Origin: Streptomyces phaeoluteigriseus
GTDB taxonomy: Bacteria; Actinomycetota; Actinomycetes; Streptomycetales; Streptomycetaceae
Assembly: GCF_001896135.2 (NCBI RefSeq)
Contig: NZ_MPOH02000008.1
Location: 62,001 to 126,000, forward strand
Reading direction: 5' to 3'
DNA length: 64,000 bases
In this document: positions 53,598 to 62,181 of the stretch, piece by piece
Position numbering within the stretch: the first letter of the stretch is position 1
How the letters are laid out: each line of letters starts with the position of its first letter
The notes under the pieces: model-generated
Database searches by the model: none
What the model saw: only the letters and a program-made list of their open reading frames with translations
What the model was told of the DNA's origin: nothing
Program-made: the position numbers and the translations under genes

Positions 53598-55592
53598 ACG
53601 GTCCCGCGCACAGCGCCCACGGCCTCGCCGCCCTGTTGCCCGCACCCGGCGCCCCGTTCGCACTCCTGCACCGTCCGGGCGCAGGACACCCCGACACCGT
53701 GGACGTCGTCAGCGGGCCCGTCCGCACCGCCGCCACGCTGGCCGACCTGCGCATGGACACCGCGCCCGGCCCGAACGCGCCCGCCGCCCCGCTGGACGGG
53801 CCGGGCCCCGCGCACCGGGTCCTCGCCCTGGTGCCGCACCGGCAGATCGCCGAACGCGGCTTCGCGGCCCCCGACGACGGCACCCCGCTGCTCGCCATGG
53901 ACATCACCACCCAGCACACCGTCCCCCTGGACCGGCTGCTGGCGCTCCTGCCGGAGCGGGAACTGCACGTGGAGGAGGAAGGGTTCGACCTGGACGACGA
54001 CCGGTACGCGGCCGGCGTCGACGCGCTCACCCGCCGGGAGATCCAGAGGGGCGAGGGCGCCAATTTCGTCCTCGCCCGCAGTCTGCACGGCCGGATCCGC
54101 GACTTCGACCGCACCCGGGCACTGGCCGCCCTGCGGCGGCTGCTGACCGCGGAGAGCGGCGCCTACTGGACGTACCTCGTCTGCACCGGCGACCGGTACC
54201 TGATCGGCAGCTCCCCCGAACAGCACGTGCGGGCGACCGGCACGCGGGTGTCGATGAACCCCATCAGCGGCACCTATCGCTACCCGCCCGGCAGCGGCCC
54301 GGACCGCGACGGCCTGCTGCGGTTCCTCGCCGACCCCAAGGAGATCCACGAGCTCTACATGGTCGTGGACGAGGAACTGAAGATGATGACCGAGCTGTGC
54401 GGGCCCCGGGTGAAGGTCTGCGGGCCCGAGCTCGCCTGGATGTCGCGCCTCGCCCACACCCAGTACCACCTGCACGGCGAGTCCGCGCTGCCGCTGACCG
54501 ACATCCTGCGTGCCACACTGCCCGCGCCCACGGTGACGGGCAGCCCGGTGGAGAATGCCTGCCGGGTCATCGCCCGGCACGAACCCGCGGGCCGGGGTTA
54601 CTACAGCGGCGTGCTCGCCCTGGCCGGCCGGGAGGACGGACGGCGCGCCCTGGACGCGGTCATCCTGCTGCGCACCGCCGACATCACCGCGGACGGCGCC
54701 GTACGCCTGACCACCGGTGCGACCGTGGTGCGCGACTCGGTACCCGCCGAGGAGGTCGCGGAGACCACGGCGAAGGCCGCCGGACTGCTCACCGCGCTGA
54801 CCCGCGACGACCGCGCCCGTCTCCCGGCCCCCGCTGCCGCGGGCCCGGCCGGCTCGCTGGACGCGGACCCGGCGGTGCGTGGGGCACTGCGCGCCCGCAA
54901 CGACGCCGTCGCCGCCTTCTGGCTCGGCGACCGGACACGCCCCGCCCAGGCCCCGCGGCCCCGGCCCGCGGGTGGCGGTGGTCGACGCGGAGGACCGGTT
55001 CACCAGCATGCTCGCCCAGCAGCTCGGCGCGGTGGGCTGCCGGGTCGACCTCCACCCCTGGTGGTCCGCCCTCGAGGTGGCTGACGACCCCGGCACCGTC
55101 CTGCTCCTGGGGCCGGGGCCCGGCGACCCCCGGGACGTGTCCGACCCCCGGGTGGCGCGGTTACGCTCGCTGGCCGCCCGGCGCCTCGCCCAGCGGCTGC
55201 CCCTGGCCGCGGTGTGCCTCGGCCACCAGGCTGTCTGCGGGGTGCTGGGATTGCGCCTGGTGCGGCTCGCACGGCCCCGCCAGGGAGCGCGGATGCGGGT
55301 CGGCCTGTGGGGGCGCGAGCGGCACGTCGGCTTCTACAACAGCTTCACCGCGCGCTGCGACACCGACCGGTGCACGCTGCCCGGGCCGGACGCCGCGGCC
55401 CGCGTGTGGCGCGAGGACGGGGGAGAGGTGGTCGCGCTGGACGGCCCGGGGCTGGCCACCGTCCAGTTCCATGCCGAGTCGCTGCTCACCGAGGACGGTC
55501 CGGACCTCCTGCGCGAACTGGTGGACCGGGCCCGCCGGACCGGGCAGCGCACCGGCGTCCTGACGTCCCATCGAGCGGAGGAGCACGCGTGA
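53594..55592 (+). CDS. PhzE-type chorismate aminotransferase (MST + glutamine amidotransferase), frameshifted
   Basis: One protein split by an apparent frameshift near 54950-54965. The first ~450 residues are a chorismate-binding (MST) domain: NGPAHSAHGLAALLPAPG start, VSMNPISGTYRYP, EIHELYMVVDEELKMM and RHEPAGRGYYSGVL. The second part, in the next frame, is a class I glutamine amidotransferase: VAVVDAEDRFTSMLAQQL, LLGPGPGDPRD, nucleophile Cys in AAVCLGHQAVCG, and catalytic His/Glu in VQFHAES. The fusion, with VGFYNSFTARC, is PhzE-like rather than a separate TrpE/TrpG pair, so the product may be anthranilate or 2-amino-2-deoxyisochorismate. ATGA overlap with the DAHP synthase; GTGA overlap with the next gene. 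Confidence 0.85.
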
Positions 55593-56206
55593 GCCCGACC
55601 CGAACCGCCCCCGCCACGGCCGGCACCGCCGTCGACCCGCGGGAATTGCGCCGCGCCCTCGGCCACTTCGCGACCGGTGTGACGGTCGTGACCTGCCGGC
55701 GCGGCACCCTGTTGCACGGGGCGACGGTGAACTCCTTCACCTCCGTGTCGCTCGATCCGCCGCTTGTCCTGGTCGCCCTGGACCGCCGCACCCGCCTGGC
55801 GGCCCTGCTGGACGACGGTTCCTTCGTCGTCAACCTGCTCGGCGAGCACCAGCAGGACCTGGCGCTGCACTTCGCGGGCCGCCCCTCGGCGCACGCCGTG
55901 CCCTGGGTGGACGGCGACGGCGACCGGCCCCGGCTGGACGGCACACTCGGTCACCTGGTGTGCCACCCGTGGCGCACCTACGACGGCGGCGACCACACGC
56001 TGCACGTCGGCCGCGTCGAGGAGTTCACCGCGGCCGGGGGCCGGCCGCTGCTGTTCCACTGCGGTCTCTTCCCCCGTCTGATGCCGGAGGAGCCGCAGCC
56101 GGAGGGGTCCGCCGCGGTGTGGTCGCTCTGTCTGGACGGCCCCGGACCGGCCATGGAGCAGTTCGTCACCGATCACGAGATACGGGAGCAGGGACATGGC
56201 AGCTGA
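55589..56206 (+). CDS. Flavin reductase, HpaC-like component
   Basis: A 205-residue NAD(P)H:flavin reductase of the split-barrel family that supplies reduced flavin to the monooxygenase encoded next. Motifs: [54 protein letters not shown] and [14 protein letters not shown] start overlaps the preceding stop (GTGA), with GGAGGAG at 55577-55583. Ends 11 nt inside the next gene. Pairs with the HpaB-type oxygenase, as in TomE/TomF-like pairs. Confidence 0.92.
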   Translation: MSPTRTAPATAGTAVDPRELRRALGHFATGVTVVTCRRGTLLHGATVNSFTSVSLDPPLVLVALDRRTRLAALLDDGSFVVNLLGEHQQDLALHFAGRPSAHAVPWVDGDGDRPRLDGTLGHLVCHPWRTYDGGDHTLHVGRVEEFTAAGGRPLLFHCGLFPRLMPEEPQPEGSAAVWSLCLDGPGPAMEQFVTDHEIREQGHGS

Positions 56207-57766
56207 CAACGGACAGTCCGCAGCACCCGGCACGGCCGGGGAGCCCGTCGGCGGTGCTCGGGTCACCCGGCCGCTGACGGGGGACGAGTACATCGAGAGC
56301 ATTCGCGACGGGCGCGAGATCTGGGCGTACGGCGAGAAGGTCGACGACGTCACCAAGCACCCGGCGTTCCGCAACACCGTCCGGATGACGGCCCGTCTGT
56401 ACGACGCCCTGCACGACCCCGAGCACCACGACACCCTCACCGCGCCCACCGACACCGGCAGCGACGGCTTCACCCACAAGTTCTACCGGGTTCCGCGCAG
56501 CGTGCAGGACCTGGTGGGGGACCGGGACGCCATCGCCGAGTGGGCCCGGCTGACCTACGGCTGGATGGGGCGCAGCCCCGACTACAAGGCCAGCTTCCTG
56601 GTCACCCTCGGCGCGAACCCGGAGTATTACGGCGACTTCGCGGACAATGCCCGCCAGTGGTACGCCACCGCCCAGGAGCAGGTGCTGTTCTGGAACCACG
56701 CGGTGATCAACCCACCGGTCGACCGGCACCGGCCCGCGGACGAGGTCGACGACGTCTTCGTGCACGTCGAGAAGGAGTGCGACGACGGCCTGGTGGTCAG
56801 CGGCGCCAAGGTGGTGGCGACCGGGTCGGCGCTCACCCACTTCAACTTCGTGGCGCACTACGGACTGCCTGTGAAGAAGAAGGAGTTCGCCCTTGTCGCC
56901 ACCCTGCCCCTGGGGGCACCTGGTGTGAAGCTGGTCTGCCGCCAGTCCTACGAGCTGGCCGCGAGCCGCACGGGCAGCCCGTTCGACTACCCGCTGTCAG
57001 CCGGCTCGACGAGAACGACACCATCTTCATTCTGGACAAGGTCAAGATCCCCTGGGAGAACGTCCTCATCTACGGGGACACCGCGCGGGCCGGCACGTTC
57101 TTGCAGACGTCCGGTTTCACCCACCGGCTCACCTTCCACGGCGTGACCCGGCTGGCCGTCAAACTCGACTTCCTCGCGGGCCTGTTGCTCAAGGGCCTGG
57201 AGGTGACCGGCACCAAGGACTTCCGGGGCATCCAGACCCGGGTCGGCGAGGTGCTCGCCTGGCGGAACATGTTCTGGGCGCTGAGCGACGCGATGGCACA
57301 CAACCCGGACCCCTGGCACGACGGTGCCCTGCTGCCCAACCTCGACTACGGCATGGCGTACCGGTGGTTCATGACGGTCGGCTACCCGAGGGTGCGGGAG
57401 ATCATCATGCAGGACCTCAGCAGCGGCCTGATCTACCTCACTTCGTCCGCCAAGGACTTCCAGGAACCCGAACTCCGGCCTCACCTGGATCGCTTCATGC
57501 GGGGCTCGGGCGGCTACGAGGCGGTGGAGCGCGCCAAACTCATGAAGCTCATCTGGGACTCGGTGGGCACGGAGTTCGCCGGACGGCACGAGCTGTACGA
57601 GCGGAACTACTCCGGCAACCACGAGAGCGTCCGCATCGAACTGCTGCACGCCCAGACGGCCTCCGGCCTCGTCGACCAGTACAAGGGGTTCGCCGAACAG
57701 TGCATGGCGGAGTACGACCTGGACGGCTGGACGGCCCCGGACCTGGTGCCGCCCGACATCGACTGA
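56196..57766 (+). CDS. HpaB-type flavin-dependent aromatic monooxygenase, frameshifted
   Basis: Two frames combine into a 520-residue protein of the 4-hydroxyphenylacetate 3-monooxygenase (HpaB) family, which uses reduced FAD to hydroxylate a phenol or aniline ring. First part: [51 protein letters not shown] and [16 protein letters not shown]. The frame breaks at about 56997 (CTGTCAGCC, consistent with one lost base), then: [40 protein letters not shown] and [19 protein letters not shown]. Length and landmarks fit the family. Expected role: hydroxylation of the anthranilate unit before or after loading. Confidence 0.85.
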
Positions 57767-57852
57767 GCGGCGCCGCCCGCCGGCCGCCCGGCGAGCCGGA
57801 CGGTGCGGCACGGGGCGGGGGAGGACCGCCCGCCCCGGCCGCTCCACCTGGC

Positions 57853-58530
57853 TCAACCGGTGATCAGGACCAGCGTGAAGCCGTCGTACCCCTTGGTGCC
57901 GACGGTCTGGATCGAGGTGGCGGTGACGTCCGTGCGGCCGGCCAGCAACTCGTGGAACCGGCGCACTCCCTGGACACCGGCGTCCGTGTGGTCCGGGTCG
58001 GTCACCGCGCCGCCCAGGACGACGTTGTCGACGACGACCACCGCGCCCGGCCGGGACAGCTTCAGCGCCCAGGTGAAGTACTCGGGGATGTCGGGCTTGT
58101 TGGCGTCCACGAACACCATGTCGAAGGGGGCGGTACCGGGCCGGTCCAGGGCGGGCAGGATGTCCAGCGCCCGGCCGACGTGCTGTTCGACGAGGTGGGC
58201 GACGCCCGCCTCGGCGAGGCGGGACGCGGCCGCGTCGGCGAAGGACCGCTCCCACTCGATGGTGACCAGACGGCCGTCCGGCGGCAGCGCGCGGGCCAGC
58301 CAGATGCTGCTGTAGCCGCCGAAGGTGCCGATCTCCAGGATGCGCCGCGCGTGGCCGATGCGAGCCAGCAGATGCAGCAGTTTGCCCTGCGGGGCACTGA
58401 CGGCCAGGTCCGGCAGATCGAAGTGCTCATGGGCCCTGGCGGCTTTCGAGAGTGCTTCGTCCTCCTTCACGAGAAGGGAGCTGAAATAGGCGTCGACACT
58501 GTTCCATCGCTCTTGTTCCATGGCCACCAT
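57853..58530 (-). CDS. SAM-dependent O-methyltransferase (catechol type)
   Basis: A 225-residue cation-dependent O-methyltransferase of the COMT/CCoAOMT type (OMT_3). SAM-binding ILEIGTFGGYSSIWLARALP and metal/catalytic region MVFVDANKPDIPEYF and VVVDNVVLGGAV. It would methylate a hydroxyl on the anthranilate ring introduced by the two-component monooxygenase, giving a methoxy group. It is on the opposite strand to the rest of the cluster, between the hydroxylase and the hydropyrrole genes. ATG 58530 or the downstream Met at 58521 may be the start. Confidence 0.9.
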   Translation of the reverse strand: MVAMEQERWNSVDAYFSSLLVKEDEALSKAARAHEHFDLPDLAVSAPQGKLLHLLARIGHARRILEIGTFGGYSSIWLARALPPDGRLVTIEWERSFADAAASRLAEAGVAHLVEQHVGRALDILPALDRPGTAPFDMVFVDANKPDIPEYFTWALKLSRPGAVVVVDNVVLGGAVTDPDHTDAGVQGVRRFHELLAGRTDVTATSIQTVGTKGYDGFTLVLITG

Positions 58531-58773
58531 GATTCACGAGAAAATCGTGGATGGCAAGAGTGCAATTCGGCTGCAATGCTGTCGAGGATCTGTTGAATAA
58601 GCAGGTCAGCGGCCTGGTCGAGGCTGCCCTGAATTCCGGATCAGTGAATTGGAGGCGTTTTTCGAGGATATCCAGAAATTCCATGGGTACGGCATTGACT
58701 GCGGTCCTGGCCGCTCCCTAGCCTCTCTTTTCGGAACCCTGCGATAAACCATCCCCCCAAGGAGTGTCGCACC

Positions 58774-59274
58774 ATGCGAGAAAGCTCGGCTTCCACACTG
58801 GAGGCACCCTCCGCGAAACTGGTGCCGGCGATGCACCACCTGGGCATCCAGACCGGCGACCTGGACAACTGCCTGGCCTGGTACAGGGACTTCTTCGGCT
58901 GCGCCGAGACGTGGACGCTCACCACCTTCTCGGACCTCACCCTCAGCAGGCTCCCGGGCATCACCCGGCTCACCGAGGTCAGCGTCGCCGACGTCCGCTT
59001 CCACCTGTTCGAACGCACCGGGCACGAGCCGGTGCTGCCCGGCGGTAGCAAGGCCCAGTTCCAGCACGTCTGCCTCGCCGCCGGATCCCCCGAGGAGCTG
59101 CGAGCCTGGCGCGACCGCTGGCTGGACCTGTACCGCTCGGGCCGCTACCACTTCGCGACCGACGAGCAGCCCACGGACATCGTGGTCGACGCCGACGGGG
59201 TGCACAGCTGCTACCTGTTCGACCCCAACGGCCTGGAGTTCGAGTTCACCTACGTCCCGGGAGGTGCCGCATGA
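58774..59274 (+). CDS. VOC-fold L-DOPA 2,3-dioxygenase (LmbB1/TomH-like)
   Basis: A 166-residue vicinal-oxygen-chelate protein. Metal ligand positions are seen as His in AMHHLGIQTGDLD, His in AQFQHVCLAAG and Glu in LEFEFTYV, the two-His/one-Glu arrangement of extradiol-type enzymes. Homologues in lincomycin, anthramycin and tomaymycin pathways open L-DOPA to start the 4-alkyl-L-proline unit. ATG 58774 with AAGGAG; ATGA overlap with the next gene, which makes L-DOPA. Assignment is by context plus motifs. Confidence 0.85.
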   Translation: MRESSASTLEAPSAKLVPAMHHLGIQTGDLDNCLAWYRDFFGCAETWTLTTFSDLTLSRLPGITRLTEVSVADVRFHLFERTGHEPVLPGGSKAQFQHVCLAAGSPEELRAWRDRWLDLYRSGRYHFATDEQPTDIVVDADGVHSCYLFDPNGLEFEFTYVPGGAA

Positions 59275-60223
59275 GCGCCGGGCCGTGCAGGACCGTCACC
59301 GAACTGCCGGTGGCCGAGGGCTGGGCCTTCGGAGACTTCCCCTACGGCCTGGAGCCGCTGACCCTGCCCGACCCCCCGCACCGGCCCGCGGCGACGTGCC
59401 GGACGTACTGTGCGCGGAGCCCGCCGCCGGTTCGGCCGGGCCGCCCTGCCCGCGCACCGGACCGGCTCCCGGCCACCCCGAACTGGCCCACCAGCTCTTC
59501 TGGTTCCGTTGGATCACCGGGCACCAGGTGACCTTCGCCGTCTGGCAGTTACTCGGCCACGCGCTGCACCAGGCGCACGAGCGGCCGGACCCCGCCCCCT
59601 CGTTGAAGGCCATGACGGAACTCACCCGGGCCTACACGGCGATGCTGCTCTACACCAGCTCCTGCCCCAAGGACGTCTACGGCGACGTCATCCGGCCCAG
59701 CATGTTCCTGCAGCACCGCGGCTTCAGCGGCACCTGGGCACCGGACTTCGCCCCCGTCCGCCGGCTGCTGCGCGGCAGGAAGACACCGTGGCACGACACC
59801 CCCGAGGGCGGACGGCTGGCCGACGAGGTCCGCCTCTACCACCTGGTGCACTCGGGTGTCGCCGCGAAGCTCGTACCCGGCGGCAGGTCCCTGCTCCAGG
59901 ACACCGTCCCGGCGGCCCGGCCCCACGACCCCCGGCTGCAGGCGCTGGTCTACGACAACTACTTCCTCACCCTGCGCGCCGACGTGCCGACCGCCGAGAT
60001 CCTCGACCAGCTCCGGCGCCGGCTGACCGCGGTGCGCCTGGACGTCTCGGTCAACGGCCTGTACCCCGGACTGACCGAGCCCGAGGACGCCGCGCTCCCC
60101 GAGGAACTGCGCAGCGAGGACGCCCGGGCCTGCGAACGCGACTTCGACGCCGTGCTCGCCCGCGTCGACGGCCTGGCCGCCGCGCTCGACGAGCGGTTGC
60201 TCCACGGCAGCATCGCCCGCTGA
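59271..60223 (+). CDS. Heme tyrosine 3-hydroxylase (LmbB2/TomI-like), frameshifted
   Basis: Two frames combine into about 317 residues. The first ~40 codons (SAGPCRTVTELPVAEGWAFG, DFPYGLEPLTLPD) start at the overlapping ATG; from about 59390 the remainder is in another frame: DVPDVLCAEPA, then LAHQLFWFRWITGHQVTFAV, WQLLGHALHQAHERP, and RPSMFLQHRGFSGTWAPDFA. These motifs match the tyrosine hydroxylases of the lincomycin/anthramycin type, a heme family related in fold to tryptophan 2,3-dioxygenase. It converts L-tyrosine to L-DOPA, the substrate of the VOC protein. The frame change is consistent with one lost base. Confidence 0.8.
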
Positions 60224-60267
60224 GCCCGCGCCCCCCGGAAACACGACAGGAGAGGAGCTGACGGACC

Positions 60268-61166
60268 GTGCGGCACGGAGTCGTCGTCCTGCCCGAACAG
60301 CGCTGGTCACGGGCCCGCGAACAGTGGGTTCGTGCCGAGGAGTTCGGATTCGACCACGCCTGGACCTACGACCAGCTGATGTGGCGGTGGCTGCGCGACG
60401 AACCCTGGTTCGGTGCCGTGCCCACCCTGGCGGCGGCGGCCGAGGCCACCTCCACCCTCACCGTGGGCACCATGGTGGCCACCCCCACCTACCGGCACCC
60501 GGTGACGCTGGCCAAGGACGTGATGACGCTCGAGGACATCGCCGGCGGCCGCTTCATCTGCGGGCTGGGAGCCGGGGCCGGCGGCCTCGACGACCGCGTC
60601 GTGGACCCGACCGCCTACTCCCCGCGGCAACGTGCCGACCGTTTCGCCGAGTTCGTGGAGCTGCTCAACGAGCTGCTGACCCGGCCCAGCACCACGTACA
60701 CGGGCACCCATTACGACGTCCGGGAGGTGCCCATGCACCCGGGCTGCCTGGCCACGCCCCGGGTGCGTTCGCCATCGCGGCGACCGGACCGCGCGGCATG
60801 CGGCTGGCGGCTCGCCACGCCGACCTGTGGGTCACCGCGGGGCGGCCCGGCGACTTCGACGCCCGGCCGTACGAGGAGACGCTGCCGGAGATCAAGGAGC
60901 AGCTGGCACGCCTGGACGAGGCGTGCGAGCGGACCGGACGCGACCCCTCCACCTTGCGCCGACTGCTGCTCACCGGTGCCATGGTGGGCGGCACCCTCGA
61001 CTCCGTCGAGGCGTACCGCGACGCCGTCGGCCGCTTCGGCGAGCTCGGCATCACCGACTTCGTCGTGCACTGGCCCCGGCCGTCCTTCCCCTACCGGGGC
61101 AGCATGCGGGTGCTGGAGCGGATCGCGCGCGACGTGCTGACCGGCCGCAGCGAGGAGCAGCCGTGA
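60268..61166 (+). CDS. F420-dependent reductase (LmbY/TomJ-like), frameshifted
   Basis: A luciferase-like (LLM) protein of about 299 residues in two frames. First: VVVLPEQRWSRAREQWVRAE, DHAWTYDQLMWRWLRDEPWF, LTVGTMVATPTYRHPVTLAK and GGRFICGLGAGAGGLDDRVV (F420-type LLM landmarks). Break near 60763-60768, consistent with one lost base, then FAIAATGPRGMRLAARHADL and VTAGRPGDFDARPYEETLPE, ending RDVLTGRSEEQP. In lincomycin and PBD pathways it reduces the last unsaturated proline intermediate. GTG start at 60268; GTGA overlap with the next gene. Confidence 0.82.
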
Positions 61167-62036
61167 TCGACTACGAGATCGTCGACATGTTCACCGGCAC
61201 CCCGTTCGAGGGCTGCGCGCTCGGGGTCGTCCCGGACGCGAGCGCACTCGACGACGCCGGCATGCAGGCCGTCGCCCGCGAGGTCGGTCTCACCGAGACC
61301 GCGTTCGTCCTGCCCCCCGACAGGGACGGTGCCACCCACCGGGTCCGGATCTTCACCCCGCAGCGGGAGTCGCCGTACGGCGGGCACTCCGCCGTCGGCA
61401 CGGCCGCCACCCTGGTCCGCCTGGGCCGGCTGCGGGCGGGGGAGCTGGTCCAGGAGTGCGGCGGGCGGCTGATGGCGGTGCGCGCGAGCGCCCACCGGGC
61501 CACGCTCGCCGTGCGCGGTGAGCCGGCGCGCCCGCCGCCTGGGACGCGGAACCGCTGCTGGAGGCGTGCGGACTGACCGGGGACGATCTGGTGGCCGAGC
61601 CGTGCGTGACCGGTTTCGGGCCGGCGTTCCACGTGCTGCCCGTCGCGAGCGGGGCGGTCGCCCGCGCGGTGCACCAGCCGGCGCACCCCGTGTGGGCCGA
61701 CTGCCCCGACGCGGTGGTGGTCGCCTACGACAGCCGCCGCCGGCGGCCGACGTACGGGTGTTCGCCCCCGGGTACGGCATGCCGGAGGACCCGGCGTGCG
61801 CCTCCGCGGCCCTGGGCCTGGGCGCCTGGCTCGTCCGTGCGGGCCTGGTGCCGACGGCGGACGGCACCAGCGCGTACCAGGTCCGGCAGGGGGCGGGACT
61901 GGGCCGTCCGGCCCGGCTCGACTGCGCCGTGACCGTGCGCGAGGGCCGGGCGGTGGCGGCCGAGGTGACCGGAGAGGTCGCGGCCACCGGCACGGGCCGC
62001 ATGCACCTGCCCCGCACGGCGGCAGTCGCCCGCTGA
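61163..62036 (+). CDS. PhzF-type isomerase (LmbX/TomK-like), doubly frameshifted
   Basis: A PhzF-fold protein of about 290 residues in three frames. Part 1: DYEIVDMFTGTPFEGCALGV, REVGLTETAFVLPP, RIFTPQRESPYGGHSAVGTA. First break near 61525-61535. Part 2: LEACGLTGDDLVAEPCVTGF, FHVLPVASGAVARAVHQPAH. Second break near 61735-61745. Part 3: VRVFAPGYGMPEDPACASAA, GRPARLDCAVTVREGRAVAA. The Glu of the PhzF active site is expected in LTETAF. It is the isomerase acting on the hydropyrrole intermediate before F420 reduction. Both breaks are consistent with single lost bases at GC-rich points. Confidence 0.8.
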
Positions 62037-62109
62037 ACCGCCGCTTCCCGCACCACACGGTACGGAGAGCACGTCACGGAGAGCCCGCGGAGAGCTCGTC
62101 ACGCAGAGC

Positions 62110-62154
62110 CCGGCGAAGAAGAGCCCGGCGAAGAAGAACCCGCCGAAGAAGAAC
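62110..62154 (+). repeat. 15-bp tandem repeat upstream of the gamma-glutamyltransferase gene
   Basis: Three adjacent 15-bp units (62110-62124, 62125-62139, 62140-62154) with two substitutions in total. In the frame of the following gene they read PAKKS, PAKKN and PPKKN, Lys/Pro/Ser-rich like SPKK histone-tail motifs, but no start codon lies in frame upstream. Confidence 0.7.
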
Positions 62155-62181
62155 CGGTACGAAGAGGAGAGGAACCCGACT

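Noticed and set aside
59271..59531. A separate 86-residue gene starting at 59271
   Set aside because: Its first ~40 codons are the true start of the tyrosine hydroxylase and the rest is out-of-frame sequence, so it is one side of a frameshift.
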